This document shows positions 22,975 through 34,100 of a stretch of 64,000 bases of DNA, piece by piece. The DNA comes from Blastobasis lacticolella (taxonomy: Eukaryota > Arthropoda > Insecta > Lepidoptera > Blastobasidae): NCBI GenBank assembly GCA_905147135.1, contig LR990054.1, forward strand, positions 15,599,001 through 15,663,000, in the 5' to 3' direction. The position numbers and the translations under genes were made by a program. Under the pieces are notes generated by a model. That model had not been told where the DNA came from. It was given only the letters and a program-made list of their open reading frames with translations, and did not search any database. The stretch's first letter is position 1. Every line of letters begins with the position of its first letter.

Positions 22975-25900
22975 ATGGCTGGACTTACATTGGTGATAGC
23001 TTTAGCTGGAATTCAGGTGAGAGTTTATATAAAACTGTATATTATCATGTGGTAAGACTCTGAAGCGTTGTCCTAATTTTCAACGGCCGTGCGACCATGG
23101 TCGTACGACGGACTTCGTCCGACCAATATGAGACTTCAAAACGGCCCATCCAGTTCTTGTTAGGTCTGAGGAGTCCGCCTGGGTGAGTACCAGCACCTTA
23201 TCTATTTCTGACGCCAAGCAACAATATAGATAAGGTAGACAGTGAAATTACAGGCATGAGGCATTTCACAGAGACATCTCATCTGCGGTTATGCATTTTT
23301 GTTGCTTACAACCTAAATGCATGAATGGTAGATGTTATGGGCGACAGTTACCGCAGTACCAGTCTGTTCGTTTGTCACTGAGTAATATAAAAAAAATCAA
23401 TCTGTTACAATATAACAGAAAGACTAAGCGATTGAGGACGACAAGGATAATACTGAATGTGGCGGTGAAAGAAACTAAATTGACACCTATAGGAATCTGA
23501 GCCAACGAAATGACAACTAACGCTCCCCTCACGGTAATTATTACTGTTGTTGCCCCAAACTGTTTTGAATACTTTTTTTTAAACACACTTTACTAATGTT
23601 GCTCTTTAGTTAACAGTAGATTCCTTAGGGAATGCAGTGTGGGAGTATGGAATTCAATCCATATAACCCGGATCTAAAAATCGGTGTATCCCATAACTTG
23701 CCATAAGGCTGGCTTTCTCCCGGTGGTTGTTATCCCTGAGTGTTTTAGTGCACCTAAATTGTAATAATCTTTGATAAATCGAGGTTTGAAGTAGATTTAT
23801 AAATTGTAACAAAACAAATCGAAACGAGCTAGTCAGTAAATCTTAAGTCTGGCCATGACAGAATACCAGCGGGTGTGGGTTCTACCTGCACCCAAACGCT
23901 GAGTCATGGACCATTTTGTCTATTAGAAGCTTATATTTTAAAAACATATTGATACAAACCTGTTAATTTATAGACAAATAAATATTTCTATTTCTATTTC
24001 TAAATCGCTCTGGGGTGGGAAAAAAAGGTGGTGATAAACTACCTCCATACCGAATTTTATCAAAATCGGTGCAGTGGTTTAGCCGTGAAAGCGTAACAGA
24101 TAGACCGACAGAGTTACTTTCGCATATATTAATACTAATGGACTCGGCGCGACTTCGTTCGCGTACACCTACTTTACCCCTAACTACCGTTTTTTCTTGC
24201 TTATAAACCTTCCTCTTAAATCTATTGTTGAAAACCGCATTAATATGTTCACAATAAAAATAAAAAATTAAAAAAATCCGTTGCTTAGTAAAAAAAAAAC
24301 ATATATACAGACGGCGAGAAGCTACTTTGTTTTATCCTACGTTGTATAGATTATTATTAGTATCTATGGATTAGCGGTTTAGGAGGTGGACATCTGGGAA
24401 TAAACTGCGGTCCGGGAGTTTTGTCCGGTCCAGGCCTTATTTTGAAGGGGTCAAATATACCGCCACATTCTTGAATTTGGAAAGAAGAAAAGCCGATTTT
24501 CGATTCGAACAATAAAATATAACTATACTTAGTCACAATTGCAACAATGCCGCTCCGTCAAGTTTCAAAAAAAAAAAGTTCTTAATTAAAATTTGCCGAG
24601 CGCCAAACCGAGACAGCTGACGAGTAAATTCCTCAAAGACTTACCCTTGTGAGAAAAAGGCGTTGTGTAGTATGTAATACTAATTATATATACCACTTTC
24701 AACACCTCCCTATGGTATAAGCGTATTTCACTTGAAAACAAATTGCTGAGAACTTCCTTAATCAACCGAATTTAATTTAGTGGTTTAGCGAAATTTTGTT
24801 GACAACCGTAAATCATGTTGTTTTAAACAATTCAATAGTAACATCTATTTGATATTAAAGTTCGCCACAGAAAGGATATAAAAGGGGAGAACTTTTTATT
24901 CTCGGTCGTACTCAGTGGGGACGACTGGGAATTAAATTCCTTTGTGTTCGGTACCTACAATCAAAAAGCGAATGGACCATGATCCAATTTGGCCAGATTC
25001 CTCCGAGGTCATACTGCATTCGCTCCACTGTAATTAGATGACCTGCCAAATCCTGGATCATACTCAAGGCGAACCCCGTGCCCTACAACCGGCACATTTA
25101 CGTCAAAATTATTATTAAGATACCTATAATGTATTTATACCGGGACACGTAGCGTGGGTAGGTCTCTCCCAGGTGCGGCGATCTGAGACCCTATTTTTTT
25201 TTAATCATGCGAATGATCCAAGCGTGTACTCGCCTTCTAATGCCTATCTTTTTTATCTCTAGCAAGTTATCATGAGTGTGAAAGGGATAGGTAGCGCAGG
25301 CGAGGGCTGGCGTGGATGTGAGCGGTTCAAAAATAAGGCCCCTTGTAACGATCGCGGGTACCAGTTTCATGCGGAAGGCTATCTATGGAGATACCTGGGG
25401 AAGGCCTATACCCAACAGTGGCTGTCTTTCGGCTGATATGATGATGATGACGATTAATGTTTTTAATATAACGCGTAAAGGTGTTACAAAAAACTGATTC
25501 ACGCCGAATAAACACAAGAGAAATCTAAATCCTACCACGTCGGCACTTAAAAGAGATGTATAATGAATTACCTATTACGTTATCACAAAGTGTGAATGTG
25601 TTATGCGATAAGTACAGGAGTCTGTTACGACCAACCCAAGGCCGTTGCGGTGCATTGTTTTGCAATCTCCGTAAAGAGGTGTAACCGTGTTTCCCTCTTG
25701 TTCTATCAAGGATTTTATGGTAATACTTATCGGAGGTACTGCTTGTACTGCCAGGCGGATTTAAAAAGCTTTTTGTTCGGCGGGTTTTTGTCTATTGCTT
25801 AAAAGAAGATTTTGGTTGCCGTGGTGGTTGTCGGGTTGTTCGTTTTGATGTGGCTTCTTTACATGGTATAAAATAAAGTTCCTTTCCGCATCTGCCTGTC

Positions 25901-28900
25901 TGTAAATCCGCCAAGTGCTTCTAAACCACGCTACGGATTTTAATGCGGTTTTCATCAGCAGTTAGAAAATATCTTCCTGAAGGTTTATTTGTTTAATACA
26001 AGTATATTATAGTAAAGAAAATTGGATATAACCTGTTCGAAGTCGAGACCGGTCGCTAGTATTCTATAAAAGTTTTGCTAGAATGCAGACTTATTTGTAT
26101 ATCGTCCTCGGATGATATTCCACAGAAAAAAATTACGTACATACATATGGGTCGTGTGGTGGCCGGCAGAGTAGAATAGTACCAACCCCTTACACTCATG
26201 GGTATCGTACAAAGCGACTAATGTTTTCGAGGCAAAAGATCAAGAGTCTCCATAGTCTGGAAAATGGGCAGCAGCATTTTCCATTGTTATATTTAAACAC
26301 TGCGATCTCCAACCCGCCTGCCAAGCGTGAAGATTATGGCAATAACCTCCCCTTTCGTGGGAGAGGCCCTAAGTCCTGCAGTGGACTGTTACGGGCTGTG
26401 ATGATGATACGTCACGCATTTTCCCGTAAAGGTGGGCAAAGACCTGATACTTGCTGGTAACAAGAAATATCCGAAATTAATGAAAAATTACAGATTAGTT
26501 AATACGTCTCAGAACATTCTAGATTGTGTTATTGCTTTTCCAGATGACCCTGGCTCAAGACTTCCAAAGAGGACCCCCCCCAAATTTGCCCCAAGAATGC
26601 AGAGGACCTCCCCCAGGCGTTGTAAGTATTAAAAACACTATTGGCAGCAGCTGCACACCAGAGAGTCAGGCCTTTGTCTACATCTGCAGCGGGCCACCTG
26701 ATGGTAAGGGGTTACCACCGCCTGTGGACATCAGCAACACCGTGAACACTAGTAATGCGTTGCATGTAATATACTTTTTGAAGGACATCACGTCATAGCC
26801 AAAAGAAAACACTGTGGCTAGGAGCTCATTGTACATGTGAAATACGTAATTCCAGAGTTTTGTGTTGAAAGAGTTTTCATGTGGTTTCCACTTGGTAGGT
26901 TGTTAGTGGTACCCTAGCATTGGCATGCGCTTTACTAATGGTAGGTATCGCATGTTTTATAGCGATATCTATCATTACAATTCTACCTTTAAACGTATGA
27001 GTATTTGCGTGATGGCAGTTATTAGTTTATGAGATAAAACGATTCGATATACAATGCCAATGTACCTAACTGAAGTAATGAGGGTTTACAAATTATTATA
27101 GGTAATTCCCGATTACAAAAAGTACAGGTTTTTTAGAATGCCGCACATTTTTTTTTAATTAGACTAGCCAGTCATTTGACCGCCATTGTGGTAACACGCC
27201 GTTCTTTATTTAGTGGTGGTAAGTAGTGACGATACAGTCGAAGATGCAGCATTCCTATCTAGAAACAGCCTATTCACTCTAGGCTTGAAGACATGTCGAA
27301 TAAAATGTTCAGGGAACACACTGGCAGGCAACGTGGTCCATTCCTTACCCGTACGAATTACAAATGTTGAACCAAAGCGGTTGGTGCAATAAGGGCGCTT
27401 ACGCATCGTATCGTATCCGCAGTCCGCAGCCGAGCAAATGCCGACTGAAGTAGCCACTGTACTCTTAATCAGAAACGATACTAAATTGAGGTCTCACTGT
27501 CCTAATAAAAATTATAATAGTTGTGTAGCGATGGCACTATGCGTCCTTCAAAATAAACGCAAAACTAAGGGAGCGAGCAAAATTGACCAATCATGGAACC
27601 GTTAACTTAATGAGCACTCTGAGATGTCTACATACAAGGTCCATTGAATATTATATGTCTGTGGTTACATCAAATCGACCAATCAGACTCCTGCTAACGA
27701 GCAATATCAAAAGTGTCTTACTTAAGTGTTTAATTAAATTGTTTGTAATTATATGCTGTTTCAACATTTAGTAGATGAACATTTAGAACAATGGCACTGT
27801 TGTGAAACTGATAACCACGGAACTTCAAAGATGAAACATACTTGTAGTTTATTAGATACCTACGCACTAGACTTTCTTACACTAATCTATCATAAATTAC
27901 GAACAATGACGGAAATGTTGAACTGTATTTTCTCGGATTCTGGGCTCTAACGGCGTATGTTTCCATTATGAAATATTGTCTATTGTTGATTAGATAAATC
28001 CTGTCCGTAGTTTCTACTGTGTCTTAAAAACTAACCTAGAAATTTCAACCTAAAGTTGAATTCATATCATATTGACACTGCAACTCTCTGCATATTAGGA
28101 ACGTCCGCAAGAGTGCTGCAAGATCCCCCCTTTCTTCGCTGACGAGGACTTTGCTGGTTGCGGCTTCAAGAAACTGGATCCCGCAGCTGACCGCGCTACC
28201 CAGGAACGCAGAAACGGGCCGCCTGACGTAAGTGGACCTGGAAGTGTTGTATGGACGTGAATACCATCACGTGAATCGGTACGGGGCATCGTTGGCCTAA
28301 TGGTTAACGAAACCGACTCGTACCCGAGGTAACGGGCTCGAACCCCAGTCCCACTAAATCCTGGATCACGGTCATGGTAAAGCGAGGGCACAACCGGGAC
28401 ATAAGCGTCCAGATGACCACATCATATTATCATCATCGTCTTAAAGTCAGGCCCGATTGAACCGTCATTTTTAGAGTTATACTACAAAACATGTAGCAGC
28501 GTTTTCTGTGATGTTCATCTACTATCTATATAATTAATCCGTTCTTTAAGAATGAGCTTTGAGGTAAAACAAGGCTCCTTTCCAATAACTTTACGAACTA
28601 TTGAGGCCTTAAAAACGAACAAAATATGGTAGCGATCCCAGGCAACCTCATCTGCACGCGTTGCACACAGACGAAAGAGGCTCTGGCGAACCGGTTTTTC
28701 CCTAACGGCTTGTGCCTAGCAGATTAACTACCGCTTGCTACTAAGCCGGGATTTACTGCCATGATAAAGAAGCAAAATACATAATTTAGATATATACTGC
28801 CAAAACCTCAAATTTACCTTATTTCCAGTGCTCCAAGCAAATATGCATGCTGAAGAAGTACCAACTGACCAACGAAGATGACTCCATAAACGCTGATAAG

Positions 28901-29891
28901 ATGAGTGCGTTCATGGATTCGTACGTTGTCAATAATCCTGAATTCAAGGAGGCCGTGAACAATGCCAAAGCTACCTGCGTCGGTCGAGCACTGCCCGGGC
29001 CCCCGCAGATTTGCGAAGCGAACAAACTGGTCTTCTGCATCAGCTCTACATTATTTTCTGTGAGTATCTTATTCTTCGTAAGTATATCACGTTTGAATTT
29101 CTTATAAAATAGGCAAGATGTGAATGTGTGTTTCTCTCGGCGTACATCTCATCTACATCTCGGGGCACCCCGTTTATGTCGTAAGTACCTGTACCATCCC
29201 ATACATAAAGCAGTTAGTAACTTCTAATGAGCAGAGTCCCATCATAGGTAGGGATAGGTCTGAACTAAACTAGTTATAGGTCCAGGCAGCAGCGTACAAA
29301 AAACACTATGTCGACACTGAGCTGACAAGACAATTTTGTATTGCATTTTATACCCGCAACAAATGCATTGATTTCGAAAAGAAAACGGTTATTACAGACT
29401 TCTGTTTTATTTCGATTGTGGTTATCAACATCTGTGCCCATAATTTTGAGGCAGGACTTCACCTAGTAGCTGAAATCGAAGCTGATAATAAATATGACAG
29501 ATCTTGTTCTGTTACAAGTAACAGTACAAGTGCAGAAAAAGGAACCCAATAACCTAAACCTTAACTGGTAAATTCTGCAGCTCATTCATAAAGTCCATGG
29601 ACATTTTTATTTGCTACCGGATGAGAAACAAGATACTGTTTAAGTTGCTGTTGACAACAATAAAACCTTAGTTAAGAAAATCGTACCTAAAAAAATAATG
29701 TTGAAAGTTTAATAAAGGAACGTTTAATTTAAACATAAACTTACTATAAGTACTTACTTATTAATTTTATTATACCTTAGTTAACATGTACATTTTGTTT
29801 CCAGGAATGTCCTGTCTGGGAGGAAACCGATGGCTGCAAGTCCTTGAAGAGTCACATGGATCTCTGCAAACCATTTTTTCATAGGCAGTAG
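22975..29891 (+). CDS. Plus-C odorant-binding protein, gene 2 (5 exons, 188 aa)
   Basis: Exons by eye: 22975-23016, 26544-26621, 28099-28227, 28829-29059 and 29805-29891 (TAG). All are phase 0 with GT-AG borders, 567 nt in total. The signal peptide spans exons 1-2 (MAGLTLVIALAGIQ then MTLAQ). The mature N-terminus is rich in Gly and Pro and carries one Cys. Exon 3 has ECCKIPPFF. Exon 4 follows C-X4-C-X43-C-X11-C-X7-C and exon 5 begins ECP, followed by two more cysteines, for 12 mature cysteines as expected of Plus-C OBPs. Exon borders match gene 1 at the Cys that opens exon 4 and at the X-C-P that opens exon 5. A polyA signal AATAAA is at 29974-29979. A weak TATA-like GATAAAA lies at 22922, about 50 bp upstream of the ATG. 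Intron 1 (3.5 kb) and introns 2-3 contain SINE and LINE relics. Probable role: extracellular carrier of small hydrophobic ligands. Confidence 0.87.
23165..23260 (-). repeat. Repeat family B fragment in OBP gene 2 intron 1
   Basis: Plus-strand GAGGAGTCCGCCTGGGTGAG followed by ACCTTATCTATTTCTG is the complement of the family 3' part. Confidence 0.55.
24035..24165 (+). repeat. Dispersed repeat (AAATCGGT...AGACCGACAGAG type)
   Basis: TTTATCAAAATCGGTGCAG and GAAAGCGTAACAGATAG are typical of ubiquitous lepidopteran repeats. Similar pieces occur at 18525-18660, 25900-26000, 57230-57360 and 55357-55450. Confidence 0.45.
24990..25105 (+). repeat. SINE family A tail fragment
   Basis: Contains CTCCACTGTAATTAGATGAC and AATCCTGGATCATACTCAAG, matching the 3' third of the family. 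In OBP gene 2 intron 1. Confidence 0.6.
25255..25470 (+). repeat. RTE-type 3' end with ATG-repeat tail
   Basis: GGGATAGGTAGCGCAGGCGA, then GGCCTATACCCAACAGTGGC and GGCTGATATGATGATGATGA. The 10860-10925 segment shares its first block; 31890-31945 carries another copy of the end. Confidence 0.55.
26155..26410 (+). repeat. Repeat family D, in OBP gene 2 intron 1
   Basis: GTAGAATAGTACCAACCCCT through GTGGACTGTTACGGGCTG to GATGATGATAC; ends about 130 bp before the exon 2 acceptor at 26543. Confidence 0.7.
26690..26840 (-). repeat. LINE 3' end (family C) in OBP gene 2 intron 2
   Basis: Plus strand GGGCCACCTGATGGTAAGGG through AACACTGTGGCTAGGAGCTC; begins less than 70 bp after exon 2. Confidence 0.55.
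27175..27450 (-). repeat. LINE C-terminal fragment in OBP gene 2 intron 2
   Basis: The minus frame includes GKEWTTLPASVFPE and FKPRVNRLFLDR. Resembles the plus-strand copy at 58440. Confidence 0.6.
28280..28410 (+). repeat. Internally deleted SINE family A copy in OBP gene 2 intron 3
   Basis: A tRNA-like head (GGGCATCGTTGGCCTAATGG, GGGCTCGAACCCCAG) is joined directly to the family tail (AATCCTGGATCACGGTCATG). The middle of about 200 bp is missing. Confidence 0.7.
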
Positions 29892-29979
29892 CCTTAAGTA
29901 GTTTATTTAGTATAGTTACGTTACTTTGATATTATACCTCTCAATATATTTGTAATTTGTATAGAATTCTGTAAATAAA

Positions 29980-31163
29980 ATACTGAAAAAGACCGATTGT
30001 TTTTTTCTTATATAAAATATAGGGATTTGAATGAGCATGCGGGTCACCTGATGGAAAGTAATCACCGCCGCCCGTGGACTTCGTCGGAATGTTACGAATT
30101 CTTTGCCGGCCTTTGATATAGGTGTAGGTTTTAATCTCGGAAAACCACTGCAAGAAACTAGTTCCGAATAGTGCATAGGTCGTACGAGGCAGAATTTTTT
30201 GCGGCGGATTGTACAGTGATTAAGTTCTGCAGTCAGTATTAGTCCGAACAATCCTCTGGGGGGCGATTCTTGCGCTGTGACATCTCACACAATTCGACTA
30301 ATCTCTATGCAGAAAACTGCATTAAAACGTCACTGAAATTTATCTTCGACAATATACGACTGTCGTAGATAGTTGAGAAAAATGTTTTTGGCTGCAATAT
30401 ACATTTCAATATTATTATTAATGGAGGTAGGTATGTGGCTTGAAAAAATGTCAAATTCGAGATTTCACATCGCGAGATTTAGGCCTTAGGCACTCCCTAA
30501 ATAGTAGAAGATTGTGCATCTTCTACTATCTAATATCATGAACAACCTGTCCACAAAGCCAGTCAGCCATTATCAAGCCGGCAGGTGAGACGTTGACGGC
30601 GTTGTCAGTTCGAACCATAACAATCTATTCAAAATAAAAAATGAAATTAATATTGAGATAATAGATATTTATGAAGATTAAACTGTATTATGGTAACAAT
30701 ATCGATAAAATTGCTCAAAATAACACATTTAAGTTATCTTTACTTTTTTCTCTAAATTCACTAACTTCAGGTAGATATGTCACCAACTTTACAATTACTA
30801 AACCAGAAAATGAATGAATGAATGAAAAACACTTTAACATTTGAATTGGACTTTAAAAATGGACATTTGAAATCGATGATTTTTTTAACTTGATCAAAGA
30901 TAGGTATACCTAAGTGTCTTTAGCTAACAGAAAATAGTAGAGAGCGAAAAAAAACATCAATTTGATAAATATAAAATCACCGGCTACCGGCGACTATTGT
31001 GTTTTTGATCTCAGATTTTCCATTCAACTTGTATTACGAGACTGTTTTCAAATATTCTAGTGTTACTTCAACATTCGTTTTAATTGTTTCTTGTCGAGAC
31101 TCTACCACTACTTTGTTGGCATAGTTAGCTTGCTGACGTTAGTACACCACGACGGCGAAAATC
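29980..31163. other. Intergenic between OBP genes 2 and 3
   Basis: Holds a family C LINE relic at about 30015-30200 (GCGGGTCACCTGATGGAAAG) and an AATG repeat at 30810-30825. A TATAAAAT at 30970-30977 is a weak promoter candidate for gene 3, but its spacing to a TCAG start at 31011 is longer than usual. Confidence 0.4.
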
Positions 31164-34100
31164 ATGTTTTCTTCTAAAAATACAATGACGAACAAAGTGG
31201 TGATTTGTATCTGTTTCTACACGTTATTTGTAAGTACAACTAACTATTTTAATTTGTTTGTTCTGTATTTCGAAATGCAGTAGAAATGAGAAAGGTAAGA
31301 AATACCGGCCTTTGTGGAGATCTTTGAATGAGGCGTATTAGCTATTTAGTTAATTAAGTATACTTGCTCTCTGTTCCGCTTTTGGCAACTACTCATTCGC
31401 TTTACGCATGGCCTACTGGTTGACTGGTAGATAAAGCCTTGATGGCTTTAAGTCAGCAAGAGCAGTTTTCCAATAGGTATCTAAAGCATTCCTAACCACT
31501 CACTAGATGGCGTCCCGACAATTTTGGTAATTGATAATCGCTTGAAATAGGTTCTTAGCAAACAGGATATAAACACTGGGTACGTTGTTTTCTATAATAT
31601 TGTATTTGTCAATAGTTTTCAATCATTTTAGAGGTTGTAATAATAATGGAAAATAGTGCCAACTTCTTTAAAGATTTCTTTTTACATTTCGTTCAACCTT
31701 TAACAGTTACATTTAATTTTTAAGTTTAGTATTAGTTGGCTGCATGAAATCACTGCCACCATTATACAGATTAAAAAATTATTTCCACCAATTATTTTTT
31801 GAAACCAACTGACAATACCTACTGGAAAACTCGTCATTGTATTACTTTAGTGCAATAAAGTTTTAAATTAATAAAAATAAAAATAAATTATGCCCGGCAG
31901 TGGGCGTATTCCGGCTGATACGGTGATAATGATGATGATGAAGTAGTATGGAAGTAGTATCAATGAACAACAAATTACGGAAGTTTAAGAAGAAATTAGT
32001 GTATAAGGGAACGTGCTTGTGTAAAGATGTAGTGACTAGGATATAGAAAGGACTGATTAGCTGGTTCAGGCATGTAGAACGTAGAAATGAATAAAATGAG
32101 ATTAAAAAAATATATTTACTTTTGCTCAGATAAATTTTCCATGGATAACTAACTAAACAACTCAACAAACTCAAGTAAACTACTCAACAACCGGGACGAA
32201 CGCGGGGTGAGGAGCTCGGGGCAGAAATCACCGCCACTTTTAGCCCCGATACCACACCATAACGTCCCACCTCCCGCCTACCTCACCGCGGGCGATATAT
32301 CAGTTGTGTGGCCGATCTATAGATACTTTAGTAGCAGCATCAACAAATGAAAACAGTCTAACGCACATGCTTTTCAACACACAGGTCCAATGTATATTCA
32401 TGTTCAGAACAAAAACTGCGAATTCAGGTTCCCAGGACAGAATTAATTGGGGGATTTTCAGACACCTACTTTAAAAAGTAAATCGTGTAGCTCGGCGGGC
32501 CTCACTAGATGGCGCTACTTAGCAATGACTCTCAAGTATTCAATTGGTAACCGAAGTTACTCAGATAGGTGTTTTGTTAAAAGATCACTCAGCTTTAGTA
32601 ACTTTTTTAAGAACATTACGCAAAATGTCTACATTTTTATACATATAACGATCTCGTTTTGATTTCTTTTTGAGAATCGTGTTTAATCAATTCCACTATT
32701 AAAATTATTTGAACAATTGTTTCTTTTTAATTGGCTCTCTTAAAATCTCCCATTGAAAGAAAGAAAGAAAGAAAGAAAGAAAGAAGACATTTTTTACACG
32801 TAGACATCACGACACGACAATTAGTATACAACAACAAAAAACAAGGTAATAAAAGTACATAAAAAAAATGTAGAAAAAAAAAACAGAATAATAATAATAA
32901 ATGTACCTACCTACAGTTAACTATTCCCAGTGGCATTGTTAAAACTCCGTGTCGCGGCTTCCAGTGCAACTGGACCCCCTCAGCATAATGTTGTGGCCGC
33001 TTGACGCGTACCACAACTCTGGTTTTCAGTGGGCCCATTGCTGTACTGTAATTACCTGATACCAAATCCTGGATCACGGTCAAGGCAGGTCTGGAAGTTC
33101 GCGCCCGTGAACAATAACCTGGATATTGACGCCAAGATGTTTATTCTATAAAGACACAATTGTAACAACACAATTTTAGATGAACACCTCAGCTCAAGAG
33201 TTTGCGAGTGCCGACGAACCCGTAGACGAGTCTGAAGACGAAGTAACAAAGCCCAGACCAGAAAAGTGCCACGGCCTAAACGACATAACGGTATGTAATA
33301 AATTGCGAGTAAGTTATTGATTCTCGGTTAATCTATCTGGTAAAAACACGGTTTGGTTACCGTATTTGTTATTTTATTTTACTAATCCAATGATATTTTC
33401 GAAATAGCGATTCATTTTAATTATTGTAGATCATTAATCCTAAAAATATTGATAAATCCTTTCAGTTCACGTTTGTAATATCTGTACCAGTGGCGTTACT
33501 GTCATACAAGCCCAAAAGCCGGGCTTGCCTTAAAATCGATAAAAAATCAAAGATAATGCGAGCGCGAACTATTTAAAGTTCGCGCTCCTAATGCTTTTCA
33601 AACTGCCGCGCCGCACAGCAGCGCCATCGTGCGCCTAGGTTACGAAACACGCTCCGAACGCACACGCAAGTTGAGGTAATTGAGACTCGGTCAGTCATCT
33701 CGCTCGCACGCGCTGGCTTGTAAGCGGGCTTTGATTCCGGCCGGTATGTCTCTTTCTTACATATGAAAACTGTCCTATAATGAGATATAACTATACGTTT
33801 GTTTATATAGTCAATTGTACATGACTTTAAGCCCTGCATGCGTATGAAGTTGTACACGTATCTTTGAAAATGGCAACTTCGCGCATGCGCAGTAGGTACG
33901 TTTGTTGAATGCTGTAATACGTACCAACTTCACTATTGTTTTGTTTGAGCCGTTTGGGCGGATAAGTAATTAGTATTTTGTTGTGTTTGTGTTGTGTTTT
34001 GTAGTAAAAGTGATTTAATTAGATTGATCAACAATAGACGAAATAAAGTCCCTTGTGATGGTTTAAAATGTGCACAAGTTTTGATTTGCATGGAAAAGGT

